This document shows positions 1-8,940 of a stretch of DNA of 64,000 nt, piece by piece (position 1 is the first letter of the stretch; every line of letters begins with the position of its first letter). The stretch comes from Flavobacterium anhuiense (GTDB lineage Bacteria > Bacteroidota > Bacteroidia > Flavobacteriales > Flavobacteriaceae). The position numbers and the translations under genes were made by a program. The stretch spans positions 162,194 through 226,193 of the forward strand of contig NZ_FMVC01000009.1 of assembly GCF_900101855.1 (NCBI RefSeq), read 5' to 3'. The notes under the pieces were generated by a model, which ran no database searches, was not told where the DNA came from, and saw nothing but the letters and a program-made list of their open reading frames with translations.

Positions 1-2
1 GT

Positions 3-863
3 GGTACAGGAGATTTATTGGATGCCTTAATTGAAGCTTTCCCAGAAAAACCAGAGCCAGTTACACCAGAAGTTGAATTGCCTCGTTTTGCAGTTGTAGG
101 TCGTCCGAATGCTGGGAAATCTAGTTTTATCAATGCTTTGATTGGTAAAGACCGTTATATTGTGACCGATATTGCTGGAACAACTCGTGACGCTATTGAT
201 ACTAAATTTGACCGTTTTGGTTTCGAATTTAATTTGGTGGATACCGCAGGAATTCGCCGTAAAGCAAAAGTAAAAGAAGATTTAGAATTTTACTCTGTAA
301 TGCGTTCTGTACGTGCGATTGAGCATGCGGATATTTGTATTCTAGTAATCGACGCAACTCGCGGATTTGAAGGTCAGGACCAAAGTATTTTTTGGTTGGC
401 GGAGAAAAACCGTAAAGGCGTTGTAATCTTGGTAAACAAATGGGATTTGGTCGAAAAAGATACCATGTCAACTCGTGATTACGAAGAGAAAATCAAAAAA
501 GAATTGATGCCATTTACAGATGTGCCAATCTTATTCGTTTCGGCTTTAACCAAACAACGTTTATTGAAAGCGCTTGAAGCAACTGTTCAAGTTTACGAAA
601 ACAGAAAACAGAGAATTCCGACTTCAAAATTCAACGAATACATGCTGAAGGTGATTGAATCTTATCCGCCACCAGCAATGAAAGGGAAGTATGTAAAAAT
701 TAAATATTGCATGCAGTTGCCAACTCAAACGCCGCAATTTGTGTTTTTTGCCAATTTACCGCAATACGTTAAAGAACCTTATAAACGATACTTGGAAAAT
801 AAAATTCGTGAGAAATGGGATTTTGCAGGAGTTCCGATCGATATTTACATCAGAGAAAAATAA
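3..863 (+). CDS. der: GTPase Der (EngA), C-terminal part, cut by window edge
   Basis: Der is an essential GTPase with two tandem G domains and a C-terminal KH-like domain that acts in 50S ribosome assembly. The reading frame is open to the left edge and already reads GTGDLLDAL, the usual end of the first G domain, so this is a window truncation and not a broken gene. About 285 of roughly 435 residues are visible. The second G domain has the P-loop GRPNAGKS, the switch DTAG, and the NKWD and SAL base-recognition motifs, followed by the KH-like tail ending in IYIREK. Any internal start, such as the TTG at 18, is only an artefact of the edge. A strong terminator follows directly. Confidence 0.95.
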   Translation, partial: GTGDLLDALIEAFPEKPEPVTPEVELPRFAVVGRPNAGKSSFINALIGKDRYIVTDIAGTTRDAIDTKFDRFGFEFNLVDTAGIRRKAKVKEDLEFYSVMRSVRAIEHADICILVIDATRGFEGQDQSIFWLAEKNRKGVVILVNKWDLVEKDTMSTRDYEEKIKKELMPFTDVPILFVSALTKQRLLKALEATVQVYENRKQRIPTSKFNEYMLKVIESYPPPAMKGKYVKIKYCMQLPTQTPQFVFFANLPQYVKEPYKRYLENKIREKWDFAGVPIDIYIREK

Positions 864-869
864 AAAAAA

Positions 870-896
870 AATCCCCTTGAATAGGGGATTTTTTTA
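870..896 (+). terminator. Intrinsic terminator of der
   Basis: The inverted repeat ATCCCCT / AGGGGAT (871-877 and 883-889, 5-base loop) is followed by a run of seven T. It starts eight bases after the der stop codon. Confidence 0.85.
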
Positions 897-1020
897 TGTT
901 TGGTGTCTTGATTATTAAAAGATCGGTTTTTGTATTGGCATCATATTTGGTTAAATGTAAAAAACACAATTAAACCTTTTCTGTTTTTTTTAGTCTTACC
1001 GATCTAACTAACCTAATTTT

Positions 1021-3774
1021 ATGACCAGAATTTATTCATTTCTATTGTTTTTAGCTTTTGTTTATTCGGCAAACGCCCAAAATAATATCGTTATTAAAGG
1101 GACCGTAGTCGATATTAACTCGCAGCTTCCGCTTGAACTCGCCACGGTTTACTTCACAGCAGTAAAAGATTCAACCATTATTGAATATGCTACAACCGAT
1201 AAAAACGGAAATTTTATTATCAATACTAAAAAGTTTGATAAGCCAGTTTTCTTAAAAGTAAATTATACAGGATACCAAGCCTATTTTGAAGAGCAAAAAG
1301 GGCTTACAGAAAGTAAAGATTTCGGAAAACTGTATATGCTTGAAAACGCCAATGTTTTAAATGAGGTGGTAATTAAAAGCGAAGCACCGCCAATTACCAT
1401 TAAAAAAGACACTTTAGAATTTAATGCAGGCTCTTATAAAGTGCGTCCTGATGCAAATGTGGAAACATTACTGAAACAGTTGCCAGGATTTGATGTTGAT
1501 AATACCGGAAAAATTACGGTAAATGGGCGAGAAGTCAATCAGGTTTTAGTCAACGGAAAAGCATTTTTTGATAAAGATGGCGCTATTGCCATTAAAAACC
1601 TTCCGGCTGATATTATTAAAAAAGTTCAGGTTTCTGATTTTAAAACCAAAAAAGAAGAACTGGCCAAACAAGAATCGACTTCAGATTATTCGAGTATAAA
1701 CATTACCATTGACGAAAAGAAAAATAAAGGCTATTTCGGTAAAGTGCTTGGAGGATATGGTTCAGACGAACGCTATGAAAGCAGTTTAATGATGAACTTT
1801 TTCAAAAATAAACAAAAAATAAGCGTATTGGCTTCTTCAAACAATATCAACTCAACCGGATTCTCTATGGATGAGGTTTTTGATAATATGGGAGGCGGAC
1901 GAAATGCTAAAGGCGGAAGTCAAGGCGCTAGTAGTGGAGGAAAAGGAATTACGCAATCTACTTTAGCCGGAATTAATTATTCTGATGATTGGACCAAAGA
2001 TTTGGAGTTTATGAGCAGTTATAATTTTACAAATGCCGTGACTAAAAATGATAGCAAATCGAATCAGCTTAGTCTGTTGCCAACAGGGAATATTTTAACC
2101 GAAGCAGATTCTAAAACCAGAAATGAAAATACAGGAAACAAAGTCAATTTCGAGTTAGAATACAAAATCAATCCAACTATGCAGATTGTTTTTGCTCCTA
2201 AATTGAATTTATCTGAATCAAACAGCAATTCCTCTTCTTCGACTTTTTCTGAAAATGAAAATGGCGATGCGTTGAACGAAAGTACCGCGACATCTCATTC
2301 AGAAAGTTCTAATACAAGTTTTGCAAACAGCATTAATTTCAATAAAACTTTTAAGAAACAATCGCGAAATTTAAGTGTGGTTTTTAATAACAATAACACT
2401 AAAAATGATTCGAACGGAATCAATATTTCTGAGACTATTTTTTATCAAGATAATAAACCAAATGATGAAAGAAATCAGAATGCAAAAAATACATCAAAAA
2501 GCGATGCGTATTCGCTTGACTTAGAATACACAGAGCCTGTGACAGATTCGCTGAGATTGCGTTTTGGAACCGATTTTGATTGGCAGAGTTCTATGAACGA
2601 TCAAAAGACATTTAATTTTGATGATGCGTCGCAAGAATATTCAGATTTAAACTTATCACTGACCAATTATACCACATCAAAACAAAATTCGATTACGCCA
2701 AAAGTGGGGATTACTTGGCAGAAAAGTAAATTTACGCTGAATGTAAATTCGAGAACATCAATTGTAGAGTTTGATAATCATTCCTTTTATTTAAATCAGG
2801 CTACAGATCTGAATAAAAGATATATGCTTCCGTACGGAACAGCCCAGCTTCGATACAAATTTAACCGTTCTAAAAACTTAACTTTCAAATACGATTACTC
2901 TAATGCGCTTCCGTCGGCAACACAATTAATGCCAGTTGCAGATTTAAATAATCCGTTAAACAGCGTAATCGGAAACCCAAATCTTAATCCGATTGAAAAA
3001 AGTACTGCGGGTATCGATTTTAAGAATTTTGATTTTAGAACGCGCTCAGGCTATAGTTTGTTTCTTAAAGGAGATTATTATAACAATGATATTGTTTCTA
3101 CTTCGATTTATGATGATAGCGGAAAAAGAAATACAACTTACGTAAATATTTCAGGAACTTACTCGGCTTCGGTTGGAGGAAACTGGAATCAGCAGATTAA
3201 AAAAGATGCACACACTTTAAGATACGGGTTGCGTTTAAGCGGTAACTATAATTTTGATAAAGGATTCACTAATGCGGTTTTATATTATGCAAAATCCGTT
3301 GTAGTTACGCCAAGTGTTTACGCTTCTTATGATTATGGCGAAGTGCTTTCTATTGCGCCATCTTACAGTTTATCATACAACGAAACGCGATATGAAAATT
3401 TTTCAAGAGACGCGACTTCAAACGTAATTCACAGAATTAATATGCAGACAACTTCATATTGGCCAGCTAATTTAATTTTCGGAAATGACTTTGGATATAC
3501 TTATAATTCGAATATTTCAGACGATTTTAAAAAGGATTTCTTCCTTTGGAATACAAGTTTGTCTTACGGATTTTTAGATAAAAAACTTTATGCTAAAGTG
3601 AAAGTATATGATGTTTTAAATCAAAACCAAAGTGCAACAAGAACCATTTCGCCAACTTCTATTCGAGATGAAGAGAATACAGTTTTAAAACGATATGTGA
3701 TGTTTTCTTTAGCTTATAAAATTGGAAATTTTGCTGAAAGCAAAAAAGGAGGAAGGAGACAGAGAGGATCTTAG
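1021..3774 (+). CDS. Outer membrane beta-barrel protein, TonB-receptor-like (OMP_b-brl_3 type)
   Basis: A 917-residue outer-membrane protein. A signal peptide covers about residues 1-19 (cleavage after SANA). It is followed by a carboxypeptidase-regulatory-like beta-sandwich (about 24-110, with the pattern GTVVDINSQLPLELATVYF), a plug-like segment (about 120-235, with VETLLKQLPGFDVD) and a long barrel rich in Asn, Ser and aromatics. The family is very common in Flavobacteria and resembles TonB-dependent receptors without a classical C-terminal receptor signature. The substrate cannot be read from the sequence. It appears monocistronic: a terminator precedes it and a bidirectional one follows. 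The last residues (KKGGRRQRGS) are unusually basic for a barrel C-terminus. Confidence 0.85.
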   Translation: MTRIYSFLLFLAFVYSANAQNNIVIKGTVVDINSQLPLELATVYFTAVKDSTIIEYATTDKNGNFIINTKKFDKPVFLKVNYTGYQAYFEEQKGLTESKDFGKLYMLENANVLNEVVIKSEAPPITIKKDTLEFNAGSYKVRPDANVETLLKQLPGFDVDNTGKITVNGREVNQVLVNGKAFFDKDGAIAIKNLPADIIKKVQVSDFKTKKEELAKQESTSDYSSINITIDEKKNKGYFGKVLGGYGSDERYESSLMMNFFKNKQKISVLASSNNINSTGFSMDEVFDNMGGGRNAKGGSQGASSGGKGITQSTLAGINYSDDWTKDLEFMSSYNFTNAVTKNDSKSNQLSLLPTGNILTEADSKTRNENTGNKVNFELEYKINPTMQIVFAPKLNLSESNSNSSSSTFSENENGDALNESTATSHSESSNTSFANSINFNKTFKKQSRNLSVVFNNNNTKNDSNGINISETIFYQDNKPNDERNQNAKNTSKSDAYSLDLEYTEPVTDSLRLRFGTDFDWQSSMNDQKTFNFDDASQEYSDLNLSLTNYTTSKQNSITPKVGITWQKSKFTLNVNSRTSIVEFDNHSFYLNQATDLNKRYMLPYGTAQLRYKFNRSKNLTFKYDYSNALPSATQLMPVADLNNPLNSVIGNPNLNPIEKSTAGIDFKNFDFRTRSGYSLFLKGDYYNNDIVSTSIYDDSGKRNTTYVNISGTYSASVGGNWNQQIKKDAHTLRYGLRLSGNYNFDKGFTNAVLYYAKSVVVTPSVYASYDYGEVLSIAPSYSLSYNETRYENFSRDATSNVIHRINMQTTSYWPANLIFGNDFGYTYNSNISDDFKKDFFLWNTSLSYGFLDKKLYAKVKVYDVLNQNQSATRTISPTSIRDEENTVLKRYVMFSLAYKIGNFAESKKGGRRQRGS

Positions 3775-3842
3775 TTTTTAAGGTGCAAAGGTTCTGAGGA
3801 ACAAAGGTTCAAAGGAGCAGAGGTTCAAAGGGACAAAGATTA
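3775..3842. repeat. Degenerate short direct repeats (CAAAGGTTC-type)
   Basis: Between the stop of the receptor gene and its terminator, four or five imperfect copies of an approximately 14-base unit (GGTTCAAAGGA-like) lie head to tail. Similar short tandem runs are common between Flavobacterium genes. There is no coding potential. Confidence 0.55.
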
Positions 3843-3845
3843 AAA

Positions 3846-3887
3846 AAAACCGAAAATCAAATTTTTGATTTTCGGTTTTTTTATTAG
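3846..3887. terminator. Bidirectional intrinsic terminator
   Basis: A perfect 13-bp stem (AACCGAAAATCAA, 3848-3860, with its complement at 3865-3877) and a 4-base loop are flanked by an A-run on the left and a T-run on the right. It can end both the plus-strand receptor gene and the convergent minus-strand gene at 3907. Confidence 0.85.
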
Positions 3888-3906
3888 AAAATCTAAAATC
3901 TAAAAT

Positions 3907-4647
3907 CTAAAATTTCCGATTAATCCTATGATAAATCGTAAATCGAATAATATCACGATCATAGAAATCTACGCCGCTAGCGCGTCTTTGAAAGTTTTTT
4001 ATGTAACCCAATTCTAAACCAAGATTTGGATTGAAATGATAACGCAAAGCAACGTAGAAACGATTTTGATCGAATGTATTTCTGCGATTATCTTTTCCGA
4101 AATTAAATAAAACTTCGTCAGAAATAGTGCCTTTTATGCTTCTCTCTTCTTTTTCCCAGATTGTAAACATAGATTGCAACCGGTATCTAAATCTATATGC
4201 AAATGAAAATTCATCCAAAAGTCCGTTTTTGTCTGTTTTTTGAATGAAGCGTTCTTCCAATTGAAAGCGGTTATGAAAGGTAATTTTAGCAATATCATTA
4301 ATCAATGTTACATCTTGCTGAGCGCGGTATTCAGGAACAGAATAATCTGGATCGATGTTTGGATTTTGAGTATTCACACTAAAAAAAGCAAATCCAGCAC
4401 CCAAATCTATCATTTTAGTTGCCCTGTAACGAGCTTGAGATCTTATAACAAAAAGATTTTCATGAACAGGGTTTACAAAGCTTCGATTGTCAAATTCAGA
4501 ATGAATAGCCCACTTTTCAGATAATGGAAAAATATTGTAGTATCGAATCCAGGTCAAAGTCTGATGGTCGATATTTCTTTGGTTTTGCCCTGTAACCGTC
4601 TGGCAAACAAAGAGTATGGTGAAAAGTAATTTAAAAGATCTGCTCAA
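3907..4647 (-). CDS. DUF2490 family outer-membrane protein
   Basis: A 246-residue protein with a signal peptide at about residues 1-20 (ending VTGQ). It has the features of DUF2490: QTLTWIRYYNIFPLSEKW near the N-terminus, alternating beta strands (YRFRYRLQ), and a C-terminal stretch ending in an aromatic/basic strand (RFTIYHRINRKF). Members are predicted small outer-membrane barrels without a known function. The gene lies downstream of a TonB-dependent receptor on the same strand, but a hairpin terminator separates them, so co-transcription is doubtful. Confidence 0.75.
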   Translation of the reverse strand: MSRSFKLLFTILFVCQTVTGQNQRNIDHQTLTWIRYYNIFPLSEKWAIHSEFDNRSFVNPVHENLFVIRSQARYRATKMIDLGAGFAFFSVNTQNPNIDPDYSVPEYRAQQDVTLINDIAKITFHNRFQLEERFIQKTDKNGLLDEFSFAYRFRYRLQSMFTIWEKEERSIKGTISDEVLFNFGKDNRRNTFDQNRFYVALRYHFNPNLGLELGYIKNFQRRASGVDFYDRDIIRFTIYHRINRKF

Positions 4648-4733
4648 GAAAGATAAATTCAGGCTGCGAATTTATACAAATGATCTTATTTCTTTCTATT
4701 TTAAAATTTGTTTTGAAGGTTTTTTTGTGAAAT

Positions 4734-4771
4734 AAAAAAAGGGACACATTTTAAAATGCATCCCTTTTTAA
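4734..4771 (-). terminator. Terminator downstream of TonB-dependent receptor
   Basis: AAAAAGGGA and TCCCTTTTT arms enclose a CATTTTAAAATG palindrome with a small CA/CA internal loop. Flanking A and T runs allow action on either strand. It sits 22 bases past the minus-strand receptor stop. Confidence 0.75.
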
Positions 4772-4792
4772 TACTAAAACTAACTAACCACC

Positions 4793-7354
4793 TTACAGCG
4801 AATACTTAAATGTAACTCCGTAAGTTCTTTGATCACCAAGAACTCCAGCATATTGCCCTGTGTTACCACTTGCAGGCAATAATTGCTCATAGTAATCTTT
4901 GTTGAAAAGGTTTCTTCCCCAAATCTGAATAGATAAACCTTGCGAAGCACGGAAGCCTAAACGAGCATTAAAGATTGCGTAACCTTTTACAACTAAATAT
5001 TTTGAAGCCGAAGGGCTTGAAGAAAATTCAGAACGAGCGTATCCGTCAGCAGCAAAGAAAATTTTTCCAGCATTACCAAAGAATCTTGCATTATCAGAAA
5101 GCTCACCTCCAAGTGAACCTGCCCATCTTGAAGCACCTGGCAATTCTGTTCCAGAAACATCTTTGTAAGATACTTGAACCCCATTAACAACAAGTCCTGT
5201 TTCTTCTAACGGAAGTGGCGCATTTGTAAATTTAACATATTTACCATCAGTATAAGTTGCAGCACCATTGATCGTTAAGTGCGAGCTGATAACAAAACTT
5301 GCGTCCAATTCTGCTCCTCTTACACGTACTTTATCTGCGTTAGCAAGATAACCGCGATTTACTCCTAACTCAGCTGCTTGAACGTTGGTTTGGAAATCTT
5401 TGATATCAGTATTAAAGAACGTTAAGTTGAAGATTGAATTTTTGAATGGAGAAGTTTTTACGCCAACTTCATAATGATATACTTTCTCAGGTTTAATCAC
5501 CGCAAGTTCAGTCATTGGTTGTCCCGCAGAGTTTGATGGAAGCCCTGCTACGTTAACTCCAACAGGTTTGTAACTTTTAGCAGCTGTTGCATAAATATTG
5601 ATTTTGTCTGATGCTTTATAAGTAAGCGTGATGTTTCCAGAAAAGTCTGTATTGTCTGTATCTGAATCAAATGCCTGATCAGAGTAAACTGATTTTTTCA
5701 AAGCCAATAGGGCTGGATCTGTAGTTTGAAGACCTCCATAAGTTTTACGAGAATAATGAGCGTCTTTTTTATCAAAGTTATATCTTAAACCTGGTAAAAC
5801 ATGGAAACGTTCTGTAAGTGCCCAATCAATCTGACCAAATACGGCAGCACTAGAAGCTCTAATTCTTGCATCAGTATGAATTCCGTATCCTTCAAAAAGA
5901 CCTGGAGTTTTCCATAGTGGACTAGTTGAGCTTTGAGAGAATCTCCATTGTGCATTTCCAGATTCTTCTGTACCATTTGTTTGAGAAGTCTGATCAATAA
6001 AGAATACTCCTGCAACACCACTAATTTTTGAAGTTAATTGTCCAGCATAACGAACTTCTTGTGTAACCTGAGTTTGTCTTGTTGGATTCTGAGATTTAGC
6101 TAAAACTTGTAATCCTGTGAAATCTCTGTCATTAGATGGATCCCAGTTCCAAAAACGCCAAGCAGTTGTAGAAGTAAGCGTACCGCCACCAATTTTAGTG
6201 TCAATGTTTAACGAAATCCCTCCTAAATCTTGTCCAGAACGCCAAGGAGTGTCATGATCAATCTTACGGTCAAAAGCATTTAAACTTGGCAGCTGATAGT
6301 TTAAATCTTTAATAATAGCATCAAACTGACGGTATGCAGCTCTTTGAGTAGGAGCAACACCAGCAACAACCTGAGCATATCCGTCAGGACGCTGTGTTGT
6401 AAGATCTCCTGCAAAAGTAACGTTTGTGTTTTCTGTCGGAGTCCATAATAATTGTCCTCTAAAACCTTGATTGTTTAAAGTGTTTGTTGGTCTTCCTGTA
6501 ACAACGTTGTCAATTAGACCATCACGCTGAGTTCCTGAAAAAGATAAACGACCAGCAACTTTTTTTCCTAATGCTCCTGTTATAGAAGCTTTAGCTTGTA
6601 AAAAAGCATAATTTCCATAACTAATTTCGAAATCTGCTCCTGGTGTAAAACTTGGTTTGCGAGAAGTGATATTAAAAGCTCCTGAAGTAGTATTTTTTCC
6701 AAATAAAGAACCTTGTGGCCCGCGCAATACTTCGATTTGCTCTACATCGATAAAATCTAAAGTAGTTGCTGCTGGACGAGCGTAATAAACACCGTCTACG
6801 TAGAAACCAACTCCAGGATCGATACCATCATTGGTAAGCCCGAATGGTGAACCTAAACTTCTGATGTTGATTCCAGTATTTCGAGGGTTTGAAGAATACA
6901 ATTGTACAGAAGGAACCAATTCTTTAATACGGTTAACGTTAAAAGCTCCAGCTGCTTCGGCTTGTTTTCCTGTAACAACAGAAACGGCAATTGGCACATC
7001 TTGAACCTTTTCTATTCTTCTTCTTGAAGAAACGACAACCTCAACAAGTTTGTTTTCTTCACGTAAAGTGATTAATAATGGAGAAGCTGGTATAGCTGTA
7101 ATTTCAAGTTCGGCAGTATTGTAGCCAATATATTGAACTAGAAGTGTAAGAGGTAATTTTCCTTGAGATTCGATTGAAAATCGTCCTTCAGAATCTGTAA
7201 TCGTGCTAAAAGTTGTTCCTTTAATTACCACATTGGCTGCTTCTAAAGGGATATTTTGATCAGTAGTGACAACCCCTTCAATTTTTTGGGCAAAAGAGAT
7301 TGAGAACGTTAAAACTGCAAGTATTGTAAATATGTTTTGTAAAGATGTTTTCAT
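4793..7354 (-). CDS. TonB-dependent receptor
   Basis: An 853-residue outer-membrane active transporter powered by TonB-ExbBD. In order it has a signal peptide (1-22, ending SFA), a CarboxypepD_reg-like domain (about 24-105), a plug domain (about 118-235, with DVPIAVSVVTGKQAE and the highly typical IEVLRGPQGSLFGKNTTSGAFN), and a 22-strand-type barrel ending RTYGVTFKYSL with a terminal-strand aromatic pattern. The plug is of the siderophore/vitamin receptor type and not the SusC type, and no SusD partner is adjacent. The next gene upstream encodes an Rrf2 regulator, and two copies of GATTTACTAG flank the predicted promoter. Control by that regulator is therefore plausible but unproven. The substrate is unknown. 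Confidence 0.9.
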   Translation of the reverse strand: MKTSLQNIFTILAVLTFSISFAQKIEGVVTTDQNIPLEAANVVIKGTTFSTITDSEGRFSIESQGKLPLTLLVQYIGYNTAELEITAIPASPLLITLREENKLVEVVVSSRRRIEKVQDVPIAVSVVTGKQAEAAGAFNVNRIKELVPSVQLYSSNPRNTGINIRSLGSPFGLTNDGIDPGVGFYVDGVYYARPAATTLDFIDVEQIEVLRGPQGSLFGKNTTSGAFNITSRKPSFTPGADFEISYGNYAFLQAKASITGALGKKVAGRLSFSGTQRDGLIDNVVTGRPTNTLNNQGFRGQLLWTPTENTNVTFAGDLTTQRPDGYAQVVAGVAPTQRAAYRQFDAIIKDLNYQLPSLNAFDRKIDHDTPWRSGQDLGGISLNIDTKIGGGTLTSTTAWRFWNWDPSNDRDFTGLQVLAKSQNPTRQTQVTQEVRYAGQLTSKISGVAGVFFIDQTSQTNGTEESGNAQWRFSQSSTSPLWKTPGLFEGYGIHTDARIRASSAAVFGQIDWALTERFHVLPGLRYNFDKKDAHYSRKTYGGLQTTDPALLALKKSVYSDQAFDSDTDNTDFSGNITLTYKASDKINIYATAAKSYKPVGVNVAGLPSNSAGQPMTELAVIKPEKVYHYEVGVKTSPFKNSIFNLTFFNTDIKDFQTNVQAAELGVNRGYLANADKVRVRGAELDASFVISSHLTINGAATYTDGKYVKFTNAPLPLEETGLVVNGVQVSYKDVSGTELPGASRWAGSLGGELSDNARFFGNAGKIFFAADGYARSEFSSSPSASKYLVVKGYAIFNARLGFRASQGLSIQIWGRNLFNKDYYEQLLPASGNTGQYAGVLGDQRTYGVTFKYSL

Positions 7355-7552
7355 TTTTATATTAAGTATATGTGATTAGTAGAATTTAATATTAAATTTT
7401 TTTTACCAACACATACACATCATAGATGAAACAGTATTCACAGTTGTGAAATTATAATTATGTTTTTTTTGCAAAAGATTTTGTCCACCTGATTTACTAG
7501 AATGTACTTTCATGAGTTAAAATTTTGTAAATGATTAGTTAATTATTTTTGG

Positions 7553-7584
7553 CAAATATATAATTAATTCTATCGATTTACTAG
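7553..7584 (-). promoter_or_regulatory. Candidate promoter of TonB receptor with overlapping operator-like site
   Basis: On the minus strand TATATTTG (7560 to 7553) matches the Bacteroidota -7 consensus TAnnTTTG. Just upstream, at the -33 position, lies GATTTACTAG (plus strand, 7575-7584). The same 10-mer occurs again at 7491-7500 inside the predicted leader. A start near 7547 would give a leader of roughly 190 bases. Confidence 0.45.
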
Positions 7585-7602
7585 ACTTTAGAAAATATTT
7601 TT

Positions 7603-8016
7603 TTATTTTTTTACAAGTGAAGCGATTGTGATGCCTTCCATGGCTTTCAAAGTTTTGTCTCTAATAAGCATCAAACCGTGACGCAGACTGCATTCAGACT
7701 CGGTTTTGCAATCAGAACAAGGCTCGTAAAAATTAAGAGAAGCGCATGGCAAAAGTGCAATTGCACCGTCAAATAATCGGTGAATTTCTGCCAAAGTGAT
7801 GTCATTTTTAGATTTTATCAGATAATAACCTCCAAATTTTCCCTGCTTACTGCTCACAAAACGACCGCGTTTTAGATCTAATAAAATCTGTTCTAAAAAC
7901 TTTTTGGGAATATTAGCTCCTTCAGCTATTTCCACAGTTCTGGAAATGTGATTTTCGTCTTGTTCTGCTAAATAAAGTAAGGCCTTAAGGGCGTATTTTG
8001 CTTTATGTGATAACAT
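7603..8016 (-). CDS. Rrf2 family transcriptional regulator
   Basis: A 137-residue winged-helix regulator of the Rrf2/IscR/CymR family. The N-terminus MLSHKAKYALKALLYLA, the recognition region NIPKKFLEQILLDLKRGRFVSSKQGKFGGYYL and the dimerisation helix are all typical. It has cysteines at 91, 100, 103 and 109, in the segment where IscR and NsrR bind an Fe-S cluster, but the spacing (C-x8-C-x2-C-x5-C) differs from IscR (C-x5-C-x5-C). Cluster or metal binding is therefore likely but of an uncertain kind. It lies upstream of the TonB receptor on the same strand, separated by 248 bp with its own promoter-like site. A sulfur or iron signal is the family expectation. Confidence 0.85.
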   Translation of the reverse strand: MLSHKAKYALKALLYLAEQDENHISRTVEIAEGANIPKKFLEQILLDLKRGRFVSSKQGKFGGYYLIKSKNDITLAEIHRLFDGAIALLPCASLNFYEPCSDCKTESECSLRHGLMLIRDKTLKAMEGITIASLVKK

Positions 8017-8109
8017 CTATTAATAAATTGTAAAATGTAAATGTATGATTTTTTAATATTGAAACCTAAACTTGAAACGTGAAACAAATAAAACTTTAAA
8101 CAAAAGAAT

Positions 8110-8937
8110 TTACCAGCCTCCGCTTGATCCACCGCCAGAGAAACCTCCACCGCCAAATCCGCCGCCGAAGCCACCGCCTCCGCCAGATGAGCCACCACCG
8201 AAGCCTCCAAATCCGCCTCCGCCGCTTCTTCCAAGATTACTTAGAATAATAACGTCGAGTAGGCTAGGACCTCCACCGCCATTGTTGCCAGAATTTCCTC
8301 CTCCGCCTCTTTTATTTCGAGAGAGTAAAATTAAAACAATTACGACAATTACAATAAAAGGCAGAATAGGAAAGTCTTGTCCTTTTTTTGTTTGTTTACG
8401 TTCGCCTTTAAATTTTCCTTTAAAAACATCAATAATAGCATCAGTTCCTTTATCAAGACCATTGTAGAAGCTTCCTGCTTTAAACTCTGGTATAATAATA
8501 TTTCTGATGATTGTTCCTCCAATTCCAGCCGTTAAACGGTCTTCTAATCCGTAACCAGGATTAATCGCAATCTTTTTTTCGTTTTTTGCCAAAAGAATAA
8601 CAACTCCATTGTCATCTTCCTTGGTTCCTCCAATTCCCCAAGTTTGACCCCATTTTGTTGCTAATTGGCTTACATCTTCTCCTTTTAAACTTTCAATGGT
8701 AATAACTACGATTTGAGTTGTAGTCGAGTCGGAGTAGCGAATCAGTTTTTCCTCTAACTGAGCTTTTTCAGTAGAACTTAAAATATTAGCATAATCGTAA
8801 ACAGAAGTCTGAAAACTAGGTTTTGGCGGAATCTCAAATTGCGCAAAAATAGTATTGCTGATAAAAAATGCGATAAACAAAAGAGTAATCTGAAAAATTC
8901 TATTAGAATTTGAGATTTTAATTTGGGAATTTTTCAT
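8110..8937 (-). CDS. TPM domain protein, membrane anchored, glycine-rich tail
   Basis: A 275-residue protein of the TPM/YgcG family. It has a signal peptide (about 1-32, ending IFAQ), a TPM domain (about 45-170, with VYDYANILSSTEKAQLEEKL, TTQIVVITI and GYGLEDRLTAG), one transmembrane helix (about 190-206, ILPFIVIVVIVLILL) and a roughly 60-residue tail almost entirely Gly/Ser ending SGGW. The tail is a family hallmark and explains the strong GC and purine skew here. It follows a second TPM gene with a 3-base gap and lies downstream of lemA, the usual LemA-TPM arrangement. TPM domains are linked to photosystem repair phosphatase activity in plants. Their role in bacteria is not settled. Confidence 0.85.
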   Translation of the reverse strand: MKNSQIKISNSNRIFQITLLFIAFFISNTIFAQFEIPPKPSFQTSVYDYANILSSTEKAQLEEKLIRYSDSTTTQIVVITIESLKGEDVSQLATKWGQTWGIGGTKEDDNGVVILLAKNEKKIAINPGYGLEDRLTAGIGGTIIRNIIIPEFKAGSFYNGLDKGTDAIIDVFKGKFKGERKQTKKGQDFPILPFIVIVVIVLILLSRNKRGGGGNSGNNGGGGPSLLDVIILSNLGRSGGGGFGGFGGGSSGGGGGFGGGFGGGGFSGGGSSGGW

Positions 8938-8940
8938 TAT

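Noticed and set aside
1..863. Truncated der pseudogene
   Set aside because: The frame is open to the window edge and already encodes the end of the first G domain, so the gene is cut by the window.
3775..3842. Tandem CAAAGGTTC-like units resembling a small CRISPR
   Set aside because: Units are short, imperfect, without unique spacers, and no cas genes are near.
7968..8234. Ala-rich reading frame on the minus strand, and a Pro-rich one on the plus strand (8072-8467)
   Set aside because: Both are mirror frames of the glycine-rich tail of the TPM protein gene at 8110-8937, with extreme composition and no domain.
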